Assembly: GCA_958298945.1 (NCBI GenBank)
Contig: OY282605.1
Coordinates: 113,642,267-113,706,266 of the forward strand
Origin: Atherix ibis
Lineage: Eukaryota > Arthropoda > Insecta > Diptera > Athericidae
DNA length: 64,000 nucleotides
Direction of reading: 5' to 3'
The translations under genes and the position numbers were made by a program. The notes beneath the pieces were generated by a model. It had not been told where the DNA came from and made no database searches. It worked only from the letters and a program-made list of their open reading frames with translations. This document shows positions 1 through 13,100 of the stretch, one piece after another; the stretch's first letter is position 1; each line of letters begins with the position of its first letter.

Positions 1-1288
1 AAGAACTTTTGAATACATAATATTTATTATTCAAAAAATTATTAAACTAAAAAAATTATTGTCTACCTTTTTAGAGAAAATCAGTTATTAAAATTTGATA
101 CAAGAACGAATAAATCAATTTTATTCATTCACAATAATAACAATAAAAAATTTATTAATAAAAACAATTTAAGAGAAATGATTTTTCAAGGAAAAAAAAT
201 AACACAAAAATATTAATATTAATACTCGTAGTAATAATTTAATAAATCGAAAAATATTTCCATATTTTTGTTGTTGTTGTTGTTGTAAAATAACATATTA
301 ACCAGACCAGATCAAAAAGATACACTCTGGAAGAAGAAATTCCACAAAAACACAAAAGATAAAATATGTTCACGATCGATACTAAATAATAATCGCCGAT
401 CATGGACACAAGACAAACTGGCAACACATTTAATAATAATTTTTTTTTTTACTTATGTATATCCCCACGTGAATATTTTAAGAAGTTTTTTGGGGGGAAA
501 AAAATTTCAGCTTTTTCGTTACTCGTATCTTCATTTTCTTCTTTAATCAAAAAAGAAAAAAGAAAAGATTGTACTAATTTGTTAAAGCAAACTTCGGTCT
601 AATCTACATATTACCTTTTTTATTCTTGGTAAGTGAAAATTATTAGAAAAGATTCGAACTAGATGAGGGTGGGTGGGGTTGTTAAGGAGATGCACAAAAA
701 GCATGAATGAAATCGTATTTATTTGTTCATAGAGGAAAGGGAAAGTAGAAAATTTTTTTCTACTTGATTTATTTTAGAAAAGTTGAAATAGAAAAAAAAC
801 CATTTCCAAAGTTAATAATTCTTAGAAGATTATTGGTTAAAAAATATCCGAAAAATAATTTAAAACTGAACCAGTCACAGTTACAGAGAGTTTAATCATA
901 ATTCCAACTGGAAACTTTATTAGTTTCTCGTTTTGATCAATAAAAAAAAAACCAACAAAAAAAAACAAATTAAATGGGAGAACAAACTAAACTACAAGAA
1001 AAAAGACAATAAAAAAATTCAGTTTGACAGAAAAAAAAAATGGACGAAAGAATAAAAAAGTAAAAATTGAGACCATACAAGTGACAGGTAACATGCGAAA
1101 ACAAAACTTGTAGAAAACGAAGAAAACCTGCGGACATGAGGAATCGGGACAAGATCTCTTGGATTGCCTGATTATTTGCGAAATGGAACGATTACTGGGG
1201 GATGAGATCAAGGACGGCAGAGAGTATGGCAGTGAAACTTTAACACACCGATTATTATTATTATTACATTCGGAAATATGCGAAATAT
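1..1288. other. AT-rich sequence, nothing recognised
   Basis: A- and T-rich tracts with short uninformative frames. A slightly more complex stretch at 1085-1250 continues into the 1289-1600 frame. Confidence 0.5.
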
Positions 1289-1600
1289 TTAAATCATTAT
1301 AAAGTAGATTCCAAGCAGAAACATAAACAAAAAAAAACCATAAGAAGATATAAAAGGAGAAAAACCTGCACTCTCCTCTGTTACACCATATCCAATATCA
1401 CACATGACTGAGCTCTGAAGGCTAAAAATGCCCAATTCCCGAAGATGATGATGGTCTCCTAACATAACCTCTTTTATACGAACTGCGGGAATGGTTTTTG
1501 GTTTTTGGAGAAGACGCACGAGATCAATTCGAATGGTTGAACAGGTAAAAAACGACGCATGTGGACTCCATTCGCTCAGGTAAAATACATACACGAACAT
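1289..1600 (-). CDS. Candidate coding island, 103-aa frame, unrecognised
   Basis: The middle of this minus-strand frame (about 1370-1560) reads as ordinary protein (RIDLVRLLQKPKTIPAVRI then EVMLGDHHHLRELGIFSL) with varied codons, in contrast to flanking AT-rich DNA. The last 25 residues are hydrophobic low-complexity and probably not coding. GAGTGCAGGTTTTT near 1360 could be an exon end. It may be a remnant of an unknown transposon or an exon; I cannot place it in a family. Confidence 0.22.
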   Translation of the reverse strand: MFVYVFYLSEWSPHASFFTCSTIRIDLVRLLQKPKTIPAVRIKEVMLGDHHHLRELGIFSLQSSVMCDIGYGVTEESAGFSPFISSYGFFLFMFLLGIYFIMI

Positions 1601-2099
1601 ATCAAGAAATTCTTCTCAAGAAAATATTAACAGGAAAAAAATATGATCAAATTGTTCACGGAAGAAGATTATTCAAAACTGGAATGAGGCAATACAGCAG
1701 TAAAAAAAAATCATTTAATCTTAATAATTAAACTGTGCTTAAAAAAAATTATTTCACTTATAAGAAAGAAGGTAAAAATCAAAATTTGTCATCAAAATGA
1801 TAATTTTGGTAACCTAAAAATTTTAAGGACTTTTCAAAAGAAATTTTTCTTATAATTTTAAGATTTTGTTAATATGATACTTGGGAGAAATTTCTCAAAA
1901 TTCCAAAAATATACATTTTTGTAAAAATACAAATTATGAAGAAATTTACAAATTAAAAAGTTAATTTCGGAATAAATAAATTGAAAAAAAAATTTTTTTT
2001 TTGTAGGTACAAAAACCTAATCTTGTAAGGAATTGTAAAAATTCAAAAGCATATCCGGTCAGGTGGTGTGGAAAAAATTGTCCAATTCAACAACTTTCT
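1601..2099. other. AT-rich sequence, nothing recognised
   Basis: Simple A/T-rich tracts only. Confidence 0.5.
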
Positions 2100-2830
2100 A
2101 AGAAATTTCCAAATTTTTATGAAAATCATCAAAAGACAAATCGACTGTCCGATCTCGCATTGCTAATAAACACTCTACCGCACACGAAACAATAGATCGC
2201 CTTAAGCTATGTCAGCTCTCGCAAATGGCACAGACAAAGTGACTACATCATGCCTGCCAACTTCTTGTAGTTATCCGAGCACCTCTCGGCAGATTTGTGA
2301 ACAACACCAAAGACTCCCCACGATCGTGATCGATTGATTGTCATCTCAGGAAAGATTGTCATTAACGGTTTTACCGAAAATCACCGGCAGAATTCTCCAA
2401 AACAATGCCAGACATCGTAGAGTCTACAATAAAATTCCGAAATGCACATCAACAAAGTGACCAACATTGGCGGATAAATTTTTTATTTCCAATCGACTTT
2501 CAGAACGCACTTCGAAGTAGCCACTTTGATTGAATACAACAACAAAAAAACGCATTGCAACAAATTCTTCTCGATTACAATTGATGACACGCCCAATAAA
2601 TTAAAACAAAACAAAACAGAAAAAAATGTCGGTACAATTGTTGGCACACGCGGTTGCCAAAAACTCCATCACGGCTGACGTAATGACATCGTTCCTCGGG
2701 CGTAATTCCCCATCGCCATTCCAAGTAGTCCGCTTCGTGGCGTCAAGGGAGCGCTTCTTGTCTCATTGAGTGGCGATGGTATCGATTACAGTTTATCTGA
2801 TTCACGCGCCGCACTTTAATCAATTTCGTT
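2100..2830. promoter_or_regulatory. Unique CpG-containing island, candidate enhancer
   Basis: About 700 bp of higher complexity than the flanks, with a bZIP-like TGACGTAATGAC (2667-2679), CACGATCGTGATCG (2319-2332) and CACACGCGG. No ORF of note on either strand and no transposon match. Confidence 0.3.
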
Positions 2831-3559
2831 ATTTTCGCTTCTTATTCGAAATTTATTAATTTTAACCAGAAAAAACTTTTGTATTTGTTTTATTTTCTAT
2901 TGCTTACATAATCGTAATAGTTCTTAGCCAAAATACAAAGCAAGATGGCGTTGCATTGATAGTAAGTACTCTTGTTTTACTTGGCATACCTATTGTCAGA
3001 CCTAATACCGCTGGCCGCCTACCACTGTAGGGATTGAGATACGCCTAATCAACACCCAAATACACCTGTCTGTAATGGATTTCGCCAGCTAAGCTGAGTA
3101 GGTGCAGGTAGCTAGACGCATCTCAAGCTAGACGCACCGTGGTGCTCCTGACTCTTGTGGTGCCTGTTATTCTTTTATAGAGTAACTGATCGTACTGTTC
3201 ATTCTAAGAGCTAACTCTAAGAGCTACAGTATGGACACTTGTAATTTCTCGGCACTGCTAGACAACCTCTGCACGGCGGGTTCGCCAAAATCCGTAGGCC
3301 ACTTCTGGTATTGGTCCCAATTACAGGAGGTGTTGCATTGACAGTAGCAAGGGGATAAAATGGCCGCCATTTTGACAGATTTGAGGTGTAGCAGAAAAGT
3401 ACAAGTTTCAAAATTGTCCGATAACCACGCAGCCTTAAAGAGAGTGAGATAAGTGATGTTGTATTTTTTGTAGTGCGTTACGGAAAAATTTAGAGTGCCA
3501 AAATTTCTGGGAGGCTGAGAAGCAACAGAAGACAAATCTCCACGAAAAAGACTAGTAAC
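2831..3559. other. Unassigned, moderately complex sequence
   Basis: Contains a short direct repeat GCTAGACGCA (3111, 3129) and AAGAGCTA (3207, 3218). Overlapping 64- and 103-codon minus-strand frames (3217-3535) have no recognisable domain. It adjoins a mariner remnant and may be part of an unknown repeat. Confidence 0.35.
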
Positions 3560-4290
3560 ATTGTTAACTGGTAAAAAAGTGGAATGTTTTAAGTACTTCT
3601 TTATAAAAAGAACTTCTTTAAGTAAGGAACTACGTGAAAGGGTCAGAAAATTGTATCTGATCGGATACTGAAAATTCTTGGATGCTTCACCGTGACAATG
3701 TGACCGATCTTCATCAACTTGTTTTTGTCCTATTCATATGATTTCAATCCCTGTGTCTCTTTTTATTCTCCAAGACCAAAAATACTTTTCATAACCTCAA
3801 TTTTGAGTTAGGAAAGATTTCAACGTGCCAATGGGGAACATTCCCTATCAAGCGCACAAAAGTTTCGGTGAAAAAAAAAAGACGTGCAGAAGGCTGAGAA
3901 GCATTTTCTCAGAGAAGCCATCCACATCAAAAACTAATGAAAATGTAGAAATTTTGCTCCCTGGATAAACTGACAACCCATACTTTTCATTAAAAAGTCT
4001 TTGCAAGGCTCATAAGAATGATTCTTCTTACCAGATCGGAAATTGAAGATACTTGACCCAGTCACACAACCTTGTGCTATGGTTTTCCAGCCTTCCTATT
4101 CACCTGTTCTAAGTCCGTGTGACTTTTATTTGCACCCTAAGATCAAAAGCCTTTATAAGGACATCTTGATGAAGTCAATAACCTACAAAGGAATGTAATG
4201 GAAACAGGGGACATTTCAGTTGAATCCTTCCAGCACTGCCGCGAAGAGTGGGAAGTAAAGTTGTTGGTAAAAAAAATCTCATTGGAGATG
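3560..4290 (+). pseudogene. mariner remnant with duplicated catalytic segment (composite repeat)
   Basis: First unit: a WMLHRDN second-Asp block (3680-3700) and SYSPxF(N)PCVSFYSP-type words around 3735-3775, then CCAAGACCAAAAATACTTTTCATAA. Then a linker block, TCCCTATCAAGCGCACAAAAG, with an F..GREAxx-like stretch (3840-3910). Second unit: a PSYSPVLSPCDFYLHPKIKSLYKD third-Asp block (4090-4160) and a C-terminal FQHCREEW-like stretch (4225-4255). Thus transposase segments repeat in tandem, matching the composite at 15660-16760 word for word in places. Many stops; the DD34D-type mariner affiliation comes from SPxLxPCDFxLxPK. Confidence 0.75.
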
Positions 4291-6760
4291 CTATCCTTCA
4301 CCAAACGCACGGTCTTTAGATCCTGGCAGGCGGCATCTTAAGCAATTGAAAGAAACCGAATAACAGCTTTTCATCCTCCGAATCACACATTTTATCCTCG
4401 AATTGGCGCCTAGTCAAACCCACCGATGCATATTTGTTCATTATAAAAACCTAATCAGAACTCGCATTTTTTTAAATGTACCTCGTCCTTTATACAAATC
4501 GTATAAATCACGATGTCTTCAGAAACTGATCACTTACCCCTTATTGAGGGGGGGGGGGATTATTAAATAGCCGCCCAGTGGAACTAATTTACAAAGTAGT
4601 TGAAAAATAAAATAAAATTGTTAGTACAAAAAAATCAGCCAGATTACTTCGTATTTGAAATTTTGAGGTTATGTACTAATCAAATGTGGGGTTAGTTTTT
4701 CAAAAGAAACAATTTCCAAAAGATTTTTTAAATTTTTCTCTCTTAATAAGTTCGGTTTTGCTCAGTAAAAATATCTTGCCAATAAATCTTTGAGAATAAA
4801 ATGCACTGACGAACGCAACTTTAATGATATTGACTAGATTAAAAATTTGTCTACTTCAATTTCATTTTTCGAAATTTTTTGACTCAAAAAATCAATTTAA
4901 TAGTAAACCCTCTTCCCCTCTCTCTTTTGACTCTGAAAATCTTTTTTTTTTCATAATTAAAACAAACAAACAAAATTTTTTTTACCAAATTATGAAAATA
5001 GTTTCATTTAAAATAATTGTTAACACCGAATACCAGAGTTTTTCTTATAATTAATTAGCACAAATAAATAATATAGGTTCAAAAATTTATATTTTATTTA
5101 AATATGATCAACAAAAAAAATACATATTTTTCCTTTCAATATAAAAACCACTATTAAAAAATTTACCATATATCTTTTTCTAAGACCACAAACAAACTTC
5201 TTTATACAAAAATTTCCCTTAAAAATTTATTCAAATTTAAATAAATAATAATCACTGAACAACAAGGGCTTACATAGGTGAAAATAAAGTTAACTTTCTA
5301 AAATTAAACAATGAAAAAATCCAAAAACGAACAATCTTAAGAACCGCCTTTACTTTTCTCACACTTTCTAAAATTTATGTCATTCGTTCTGAGAAGGGCG
5401 CTGCAATCAATTTAAATCCCTTACTCTCACGCACAGTTTTAAAAGTAATAATAAAAGGATAAAAATAAAAAATAAATAGAAACGGTTACAGTACAACCTG
5501 TTTGTTTATTTGTTGTCATGTCCGCCCCTCTTTTTCTTCTTCTCCCACACGGGGTCCTAGTATTTATTTTCTACGCCTTAGTACCATTATTTTATCTTCT
5601 TTTGGATTTTCCTTTCGGGTTTTTTTTTCTTTTGGTCTATTTCTTAACGTGTGACCATCGTATTTTCTTCTATACATCTCCGATCATGATAAAAATGGAA
5701 ATACTTACAAACGGAGACAACGTTTAAAAAAAAAAATGAAGAAGAAAAATACAAAAAATAAAGGATAACACAGGATTGACTTTTACCGATAACGATAAAT
5801 CTTACTTTTGTAAGGAGTTTACAAGATTATAAATAGGATTAACGTTATCGATGCTCATCAATATTACTTGCACAAACAATTTACTATCTACTCCTTGTAT
5901 CCTTGTATTCGTTTTGGTTATTTGGGTTTTTTTCTCTTTAAATAAACGTATTTTTCTCTTCACTATTCAATTTAACTTCATTTACTGTTTTTCTTTATTT
6001 TTTACGTGTTATTTTGTTATTTGGATACTGACTTATTTTTCGAAATATTTGCCTTTTTTTAAAAAAGGATTTTCGACTTTTCAGAATATTGTAATAAATA
6101 GTTTTGGGATTATCTGGTTGTCGTTTGTTTAATTTATTTGTTGTTGTTGTTTTTCCTTCTGTTCTTTCTATTGTCATATTTGACTGAGTTTTTGTATTCG
6201 AAATTGAATTTTTATTAATATTTTTTTAAGGTTTATTTATTTATTTTTATGTTTCTTGATCAAAAACTATTTTTTGCAATAAAAAAAAGTTGTATATTTT
6301 AATAGGTTTCTTTACAAATATTTAAAAACAAACTATTCTAAACTTAAGCAAAATATAGTAAAAAAAAGGCGGCCATTTTAATTTTTTCCAAATTATTTCC
6401 AGTCAATAAAAAAATAATTGGTATTTTTTTTTTTAAATATTTTTTCCAATCAATACATTTTTTTAAGAACCAACTTAAAAATTAATTAAAAAAAAATCCA
6501 ACTTAAAATTATTATTTTCGAACAACTGCAAAAATATTTAAACAAATCAAAATGGCCACTTTTTATTTTAATCAAAATTGTAATCAGAAATTGTGGAACT
6601 ACAGTTGTAAAAATAAATCGTTTTATTTTTTCTCCTCAATAAGGACTTTATTGGAAAAAAGAAAAACTTAAGTTCAAAATAATAAAATTATAGCAAAGAG
6701 TTAATATCACAAGTAAAAAAAAAAGAAGAACAAATTAAATCAAAACCGGCCGAAGAGCAT
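4291..6760. other. AT-rich sequence with an 11-base G run
   Basis: A G run at 4548-4558 lies shortly after the mariner remnant. The rest is T- and A-rich with chance frames (for example 5851-6132, low-complexity). No gene or repeat family assigned. Confidence 0.45.
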
Positions 6761-8650
6761 ATGTTCCATGATGACAGCTCATTCTGATTGGTCGTTAGGT
6801 TGGTAATTACGCTCTCCCATTGACATATGTGCGCATAAACATTTGCTGTTGGGTAAGACACGATCTCATACCGAAGCGTGACGAGCTAATACGTAAACTG
6901 ACAGCATCTAGAGGGTTCGAATCTATGTTGATCCCTTCACCCCGGATTATTTACATTCTAAATACTGTATCAATGGCCTTAGATGGCACAAAATGATAAT
7001 GAAACATTGACGATGATAATAATGACAATCATGATGATACTCGAATAGTAGCCATAACAATAGCGTAGATGCATCACTTCATCTGTCCCTTTAGGTAAGG
7101 GGTGAGAGTTTGTAGAAGAAATATACTCGAAGGGGATGATCAAAATGCAAAACTATGTTTTCCCTAATTTTCAGATTCACTGCACTGATTTAAGGGTGAA
7201 TGAGCTTGGAATTAAGAATTCATATCATTTATGGGTGAGGTATTGGGTGAACGAGAAAGAAAGAGAAACCCAAAGAGGAGGATGCCTACCCTTATTTAAT
7301 ACACAATCCCTGTTTGTTTATATCCTGTTCAGAAAAAAATAAATAAACAAAAAAACCAGACACAGGCGATAACAATATCTAATAAAACGTGCAAAAAGGA
7401 AAAGGACCTCATAAACAACAAAAATCAAGAAAAAAAATATGTGGATAAGAAAAGAGATAGAAAAATAAATATTTTATGAAAAATATAAATAAGGGTACGA
7501 AAAAAAAAAAATTAACAAAAATTGGTAAGTATCGTTAAATGGTAAGTGGAGAGTGGCAGTCACTACCGGAACCACAAGGGTCGGTTGTTGGAATAGAAGG
7601 GGAGGGGACAGGGAAGAGAAAAAAATCCAAATGAAAAGAAATAATCGAGTGCGAATATATAAGGATAATCCTGAAGAGATGAAAACACCAAAACAGGAAC
7701 AGGATGGGCTACTGAGTCGGTGACAATCCTCAGTACAATGTTTCCATTCAACAAGGATTAAATTTTTTTAAGTCTTTAACAATTTTGTACTCGTACGTGT
7801 GTACACCTCATCATTCATGCCAAACGGATTTTGGTTTTTGTTCTTTTTTATCTCCCATTTAACCAGCACATGTCTCTCCCTCTCTCTCTTCACCTTTATT
7901 ATTTTGATTATTTTCAAGTTTCGCAATGACCGGTAACAGATTGTTGAGAGGCTAAAAGAGAAAATAGGGAAAAAATACAAATTAAAATGTAAGAGAAAAT
8001 GGCTACTGCGATTATTGAGGTGATCTTTCCAAACTCAGGAGAGAAAAAGCAGTTCTCATTTTACGATGATTTGTTTTTGATAAGAGCAACTGAGATGGCA
8101 ACATATAGATTATTGACAATAATCGGAGTGATAATAATAATAATAAAACGAATAATGAGAAGCATTCTTAATTGTAAATCGGTAACAGAGAGAGTGAAAG
8201 GGAATAAGAACGGCTGTAATACAAGAAAAACATAAGAAGAAAAAAATAAACAACTCTATTTTCCGTCTGTATCACTTACTCCATCTCTCTCGTTCTCCCC
8301 TTTAGGAATTTGTTCATTTTCCAAGTTGTATTCCCCTCTCCCTTCTGTTCGAAATAAAAATTATTATTATGTGTTGAAATTTATAAATAAGGATTCAGTT
8401 GACGTTTATCTCTTGATTATTGTCATTGGGTCTGGTCTGTTCCATTTGCACTCCGTGTCGCTACAGTCTCGGCAAAAAAAAAACTATATTATTATGAAAC
8501 GATGGGTATTTGTTAATTTTTTATTTTTTTTTTGGTTCAAAGTCAAAAGAATCCAAAATGTGGGCCATTGTTGCGTGTATGATCGGATGTTGATAGTGAT
8601 TATTTTGTTAAATTCAATGTGAACGGCTTATCGTATTTTCTGCAACAAAA
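6761..8650. other. Mostly unique sequence, purine/pyrimidine tracts, nothing coding recognised
   Basis: 6740-7230 and 7550-7720 are more complex than average and could hold regulatory sites. The short frames (7999-8235, 8326-8622) have no domain and AT-driven composition. (AAT)n-like runs occur near 8135. Confidence 0.4.
6914..6924 (+). other. Isolated B-box-like GGTTCGAATCT
   Basis: An excellent match to the Pol III internal B box, inside unique sequence (6760-6960), but no tRNA cloverleaf or clear A box could be built around it. It may be a relic of a tRNA or SINE. Confidence 0.25.
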
Positions 8651-8756
8651 TTAATAATTGTTGCGACATTTTTATTATTTTCTAAGCTTCTTCTTTCATT
8701 TCTTTCGTTTTTTTCTTTTATTTTTTGTTGTTGTTGAATATGATCAAAGATCAAAT

Positions 8757-8795
8757 AATAACAATAATAATAATTATTATTATTATTATTATTTA
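8757..8795. repeat. (ATT/AAT) microsatellite, partly palindromic
   Basis: AATAATAACAATAATAATAATTATTATTATTATTATT: AAT units switch to ATT units, giving a self-complementary run. Confidence 0.9.
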
Positions 8796-9924
8796 GAGCT
8801 TCCGTTTCGTTAGAGCTTTTAATATTTGAATAGTTTTGTTGAATGAATTCTCTTGTCTAATGGGAAATTTTAATTTTGGGAGCTTCCGTTCCATATGGGA
8901 AATGATGTATAAATTCAATTAAGGTTTTTTTTTATTATGTCATATTAATGTTTATTTAAAGCTTTTTCCATAAACTTTATTGGTATAAAAAGATTTTTAT
9001 TGTTTTTTTTCCAAAAAAAAGAAACTACAATATTTTATTAAAATTATAACATTTTGAGATAAAAAGATGTATTTTTTTTAAATAATTTTGCAATAAAAAA
9101 AGAATTATTTGAAATTTTTTCTGATAGTTTATAAAAAAACATGTGAAGCAATTTTGATTAAACTGCCTGCAACTACAAATAATTGCAATTTAAAAAAAAT
9201 CCTTTTTTCTAAAAAAAAACAGAAAGTTTAAGATATTTTTAATACAGATTTAACCAATTTACTGGACCTAAAAATTAAAATTAAATAAATTACAATTCAA
9301 ATTTACATTTTTAAATAATTTTTTGTTATTTCTTCATTTTCACAGACATCTACAACTACAACTCATTAACAAGCAGATTTAGATAACAGTATTAACTAAT
9401 GTAAAGAGTTTGGAACTTTCCACAAGCAAATCGGACTTCAAGATGACAATGAATAACACAAAAAAAAGAGAGCGTTGACAATTTAACGGACTATTTTTGA
9501 TTAAATGAATTGTACTCGATGAGAATTACAAGGGTTAGTGGGATCCTAGATTTCCAGTCTGTAAGTCCATATGGGTTTCAGTAGGGCATTGTATAAAAGT
9601 ACTTTGCTGTCTATAGTAAGTTTAGAACGTCTGTCGAGAAGTCAAGGTATTTGACGGTATCGTCTGTTTAGTGGGTTGCATATCAACGGCCCCACAAGAC
9701 TCCATGCAAAACTCGACCCTTTAGTCTCTAAAGCTTGAAAATTGTTTGCGTAAATATGATTTGCACTTAATTTTACATGAAAAACGGCCAACCTCATCAT
9801 ATTGAACGAAAGCTAAAATTTATTATTTTGTGTGGCTTTTGTCACAGTTTCTTGTTGAAATTACATATAATCCAGATTAAAGTTTTCAATTTTAGACTAT
9901 AAAAAAGTTGGTCATACGAGTAGT
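8796..9924. other. AT-rich sequence, nothing recognised before the transposase fragment
   Basis: 9480-9720 is more complex (for example GTCGAGAAGTCAAGGTATTTGACGG) and may be part of an unknown repeat; no coding signature. Confidence 0.4.
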
Positions 9925-10130
9925 ACTAAGAATTGACGTTGACGATATATTCTTCTTCATTTTTAAAGAAATGCCTTCAGATAAAAATTCATACCAGACA
10001 TTTACTTTTTATGAATACAAGGGATTTTTTACTATTCAAATATAATTTTGCTTATTGACCTATCAATAGAGCGAGAAATGAGCCTCATTATGGTGGCGAT
10101 AATCTCCTCTGAGAGTGCAAAACGTGGCTA
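9925..10130 (-). pseudogene. DD41D-type transposase fragment
   Basis: The minus strand reads HNEAHFSLY(2 stops)VNKQNY near 10040-10105, then KNPLYS(stop)KVNVWYEFLSEGIS near 9970-10030, matching the DEAHF / YVNKQNCRIW / NP...HPQKVTVW sequence order of the group. Only about 60 residues survive. Confidence 0.65.
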
Positions 10131-13100
10131 CAGAAGAATCACTACTTTCTTAAAATGTTTTTACAAAAGTTTTTATAGTTATTAAAAAGGCGAACTACAA
10201 AATAAATAACCCATTATAATATACAATATTTTTTTTAAATAATTTCTCTAAAAAAGTCACTTTTCCTTTTAAATTTTATTGAATTTTTGTAAAAAATATA
10301 ATAAAAAAAAAAGGAAAATTTTCCAAGAAATATGCTCACATTAGTTTTAAGCAAATTAATCACATCCAAACGGAACCACAAAATGATTAATTCTTTCCTG
10401 CATACAGTCATTCACAAAATACTAGACTAGAAAATTACTGCCCAAATATTGGAGCAATACCCGAAAGGATAAAACCAAAAAACCAAATAATTTATCTTGT
10501 TAGTATATATAGGATCACACATAGTATATGGTTTGAATATGCATACGTGTACGAGTGTGTGCGCATAAAATCCGAGACATATCAAACCACCTCCATGCTC
10601 CAATTACGTTAAACACCCGATTTAATTCATCTCCACATATTTTTGGTCAACACCCTCGAAAATCTCAATTTTCCGACTGCCTGCTACCAAAAAAAAACCT
10701 ACCGCAAAAAAATTAACAACAAATTTAAATTCACCGACCCGTAACCAAAATGCAAGGATATGAACCGTAAGGATGCGGTTATGACCGAATGCAAAAATGA
10801 AGATTTACTATTACAAAAAGCAACTAAAGTTCTTATAACAGCAAAAAAAACAACAAACGAATTCTACAATTGACTCCCATTTTTAGAATTTCAAAATATG
10901 GGGAGCACTATAGCACATGCTCTCGTTGAAACGCTGTAGATGAACATTTTTAGTATAGAGTATCCTGAAAATTGAAGGGTGAACTCTTCCATAAGACACT
11001 ACTTATTCTGTACCACACATCTGCTCTGTACGAACAGCAACGATGGTTTTAAGGTAATAAATCCTAAGTGAATTTTGGGGATGTACTAAACCCACCCCAG
11101 AATGTTGCTCCAAGTCTCTCTGAAAAATCTTCCTTTTCTACAATTGTAACCATTTGTAGTCCATCTTTTCTTCTAGAAGTAAAACGGATTTTATATAAAG
11201 TCACATTTTCGTCCTTGTTTGGAAAATCAACTGCCCCCCACCTCCCCAAAAATATCGTCGAAAATAACCAATAGAAAATCAAAAGGGGAAACAGAAAAGA
11301 AAAAATGGCCAAGAGTCAATGTCGTAAAACTATAAATTCTTTTGCCAAACCAAAATCGAGATATATCCTGTTTCCTTGGAAGAACAGGATTGCAATTTGG
11401 TAACAGCAGTTAACTTCTACGAACCTTGAAAATATTGTTCGGACTTGGATTTTTTTGTATATTTACGATATGAGCGGACAAAAAACACAAACACACACAT
11501 TTACACTTACACGACTGTCTCCTATAAAAACAGGACTTTCTATAGAAAGAATATTAACAGAAGAAATATCCTTTCAAACACAAAGTATTCACATAATAAT
11601 TGTATAAAATCATGGCAATATTTTTGTATTTGTATGTCTGTGGTGGTGATTGCATTGGTGTGTGTATATGTGACCGGCGCAGAATCCTGGAATTTCTTAT
11701 GTGTTCAGATAAAATTTTTGGAATTCTGGTAGACCGGGTATAAAAAACCATTGGGGAAGCATTGGTGGATCACCCAACCCTTTTGGTATACAATAAATTT
11801 TCTCATACAGAACATAATTGAAAAATGATTCCAAAATTCTCCTTCAAATAAGGACGAATACACAGTAAAACAAATAAATAGCAGAAAAATCACTAACAAT
11901 ACAAAACATCAGCACCGTTACGTTAATCCTGAATGTTTGTGCAAAAACAGACCGTCCACTCCACAATCGAAAGACAAAAGGACAAGAAACAGAAACGACT
12001 CCTTGTGACTGATTCTCTTTCTTTATTATAGTCTTGCTCACCTCTTCGTCATCTCCTTCAAAACGTCTACATCATTTGCCATAATTTGAACAAAAAATAA
12101 AATAAAAGACGAAGGTTACACATTCAGTCTTGAGCATCTTAAGGACGAAGGTTACGAATAGCTTTCGTTTACAAACAAAATGTTCAACAATAAGCCTTGT
12201 TATCCTCTTGAGCTGAACGAATCGCCTTAAGGATGAGGTTTTTTTTGTACTTCTTATACTTTTTTCATATACAATATTTTCGTCCTTATTCTCGGATTTT
12301 TTTTCCCAAATAGTCACCAATTTTTGTTGGGATCTTTTTCCCTTAAAAAATGTTTCCTTCAAAAATACCGATTTTCTATCCATTCTTTTCTATCACATAT
12401 AATGTTTTTTTTTTTTGGATATGATAATATGTCCTTGTATGTGCAGAGAAAGGACACCTTGCTCAGACATAGAGAAGTTATTATTTATGCTGGTCTATGC
12501 CTTTGCAAAACGTTTGGCCAAAAATATTATTTAAAAATGCATTCTAGAATTATTCGAAGGATATTTGTGTGCAAAAGGATATGAACACATAAGAATATGG
12601 TAGAGATTGAGAAAAATGTTTGACGAGGTGGTGGTCTGCACAAATAATGGGAAAATTTACAGCAGAGCGTGGAGGCGACAACTGCAAGGATAACGGCAAA
12701 TGATTCTCAAAAAAAAATTGGTATTTTGCAAAATATTTCTTGTCATATCCTTTTTCTCATTTTTTTTTTTAAATTTTTTTCCAAGGTTTTTTTTCATTTT
12801 TCTTTTGCGTTTCCTTTTTTTCATTTTAAATGCATTTATGCACTCGTTATAAGGAAATTTTCCACATTTCCTACTCTTATTTCCTTTTTTTTCTTCTTAG
12901 ACGTCTCCTCTTCTCTAGATCCTTTCAGCATTACTAAGCATTCTGTTTGTCGGTAATAAAACCATTGAAAATAAAAACTAAACGAATGGTCGGAAGGAAG
13001 TCGAAATCTGTCTTTGCATTCTTGATCCTTCATAGTCCGGACCATAGAGCGATATAAGTACCTCTTAGTATAGAGTCCTTAAAAGTGTCAAAAGGCCATA

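Noticed and set aside
5851..6132. 93-codon hydrophobic ORF
   Set aside because: Phe/Leu/Ile-rich translation is what T-rich DNA gives by chance; no conserved feature.
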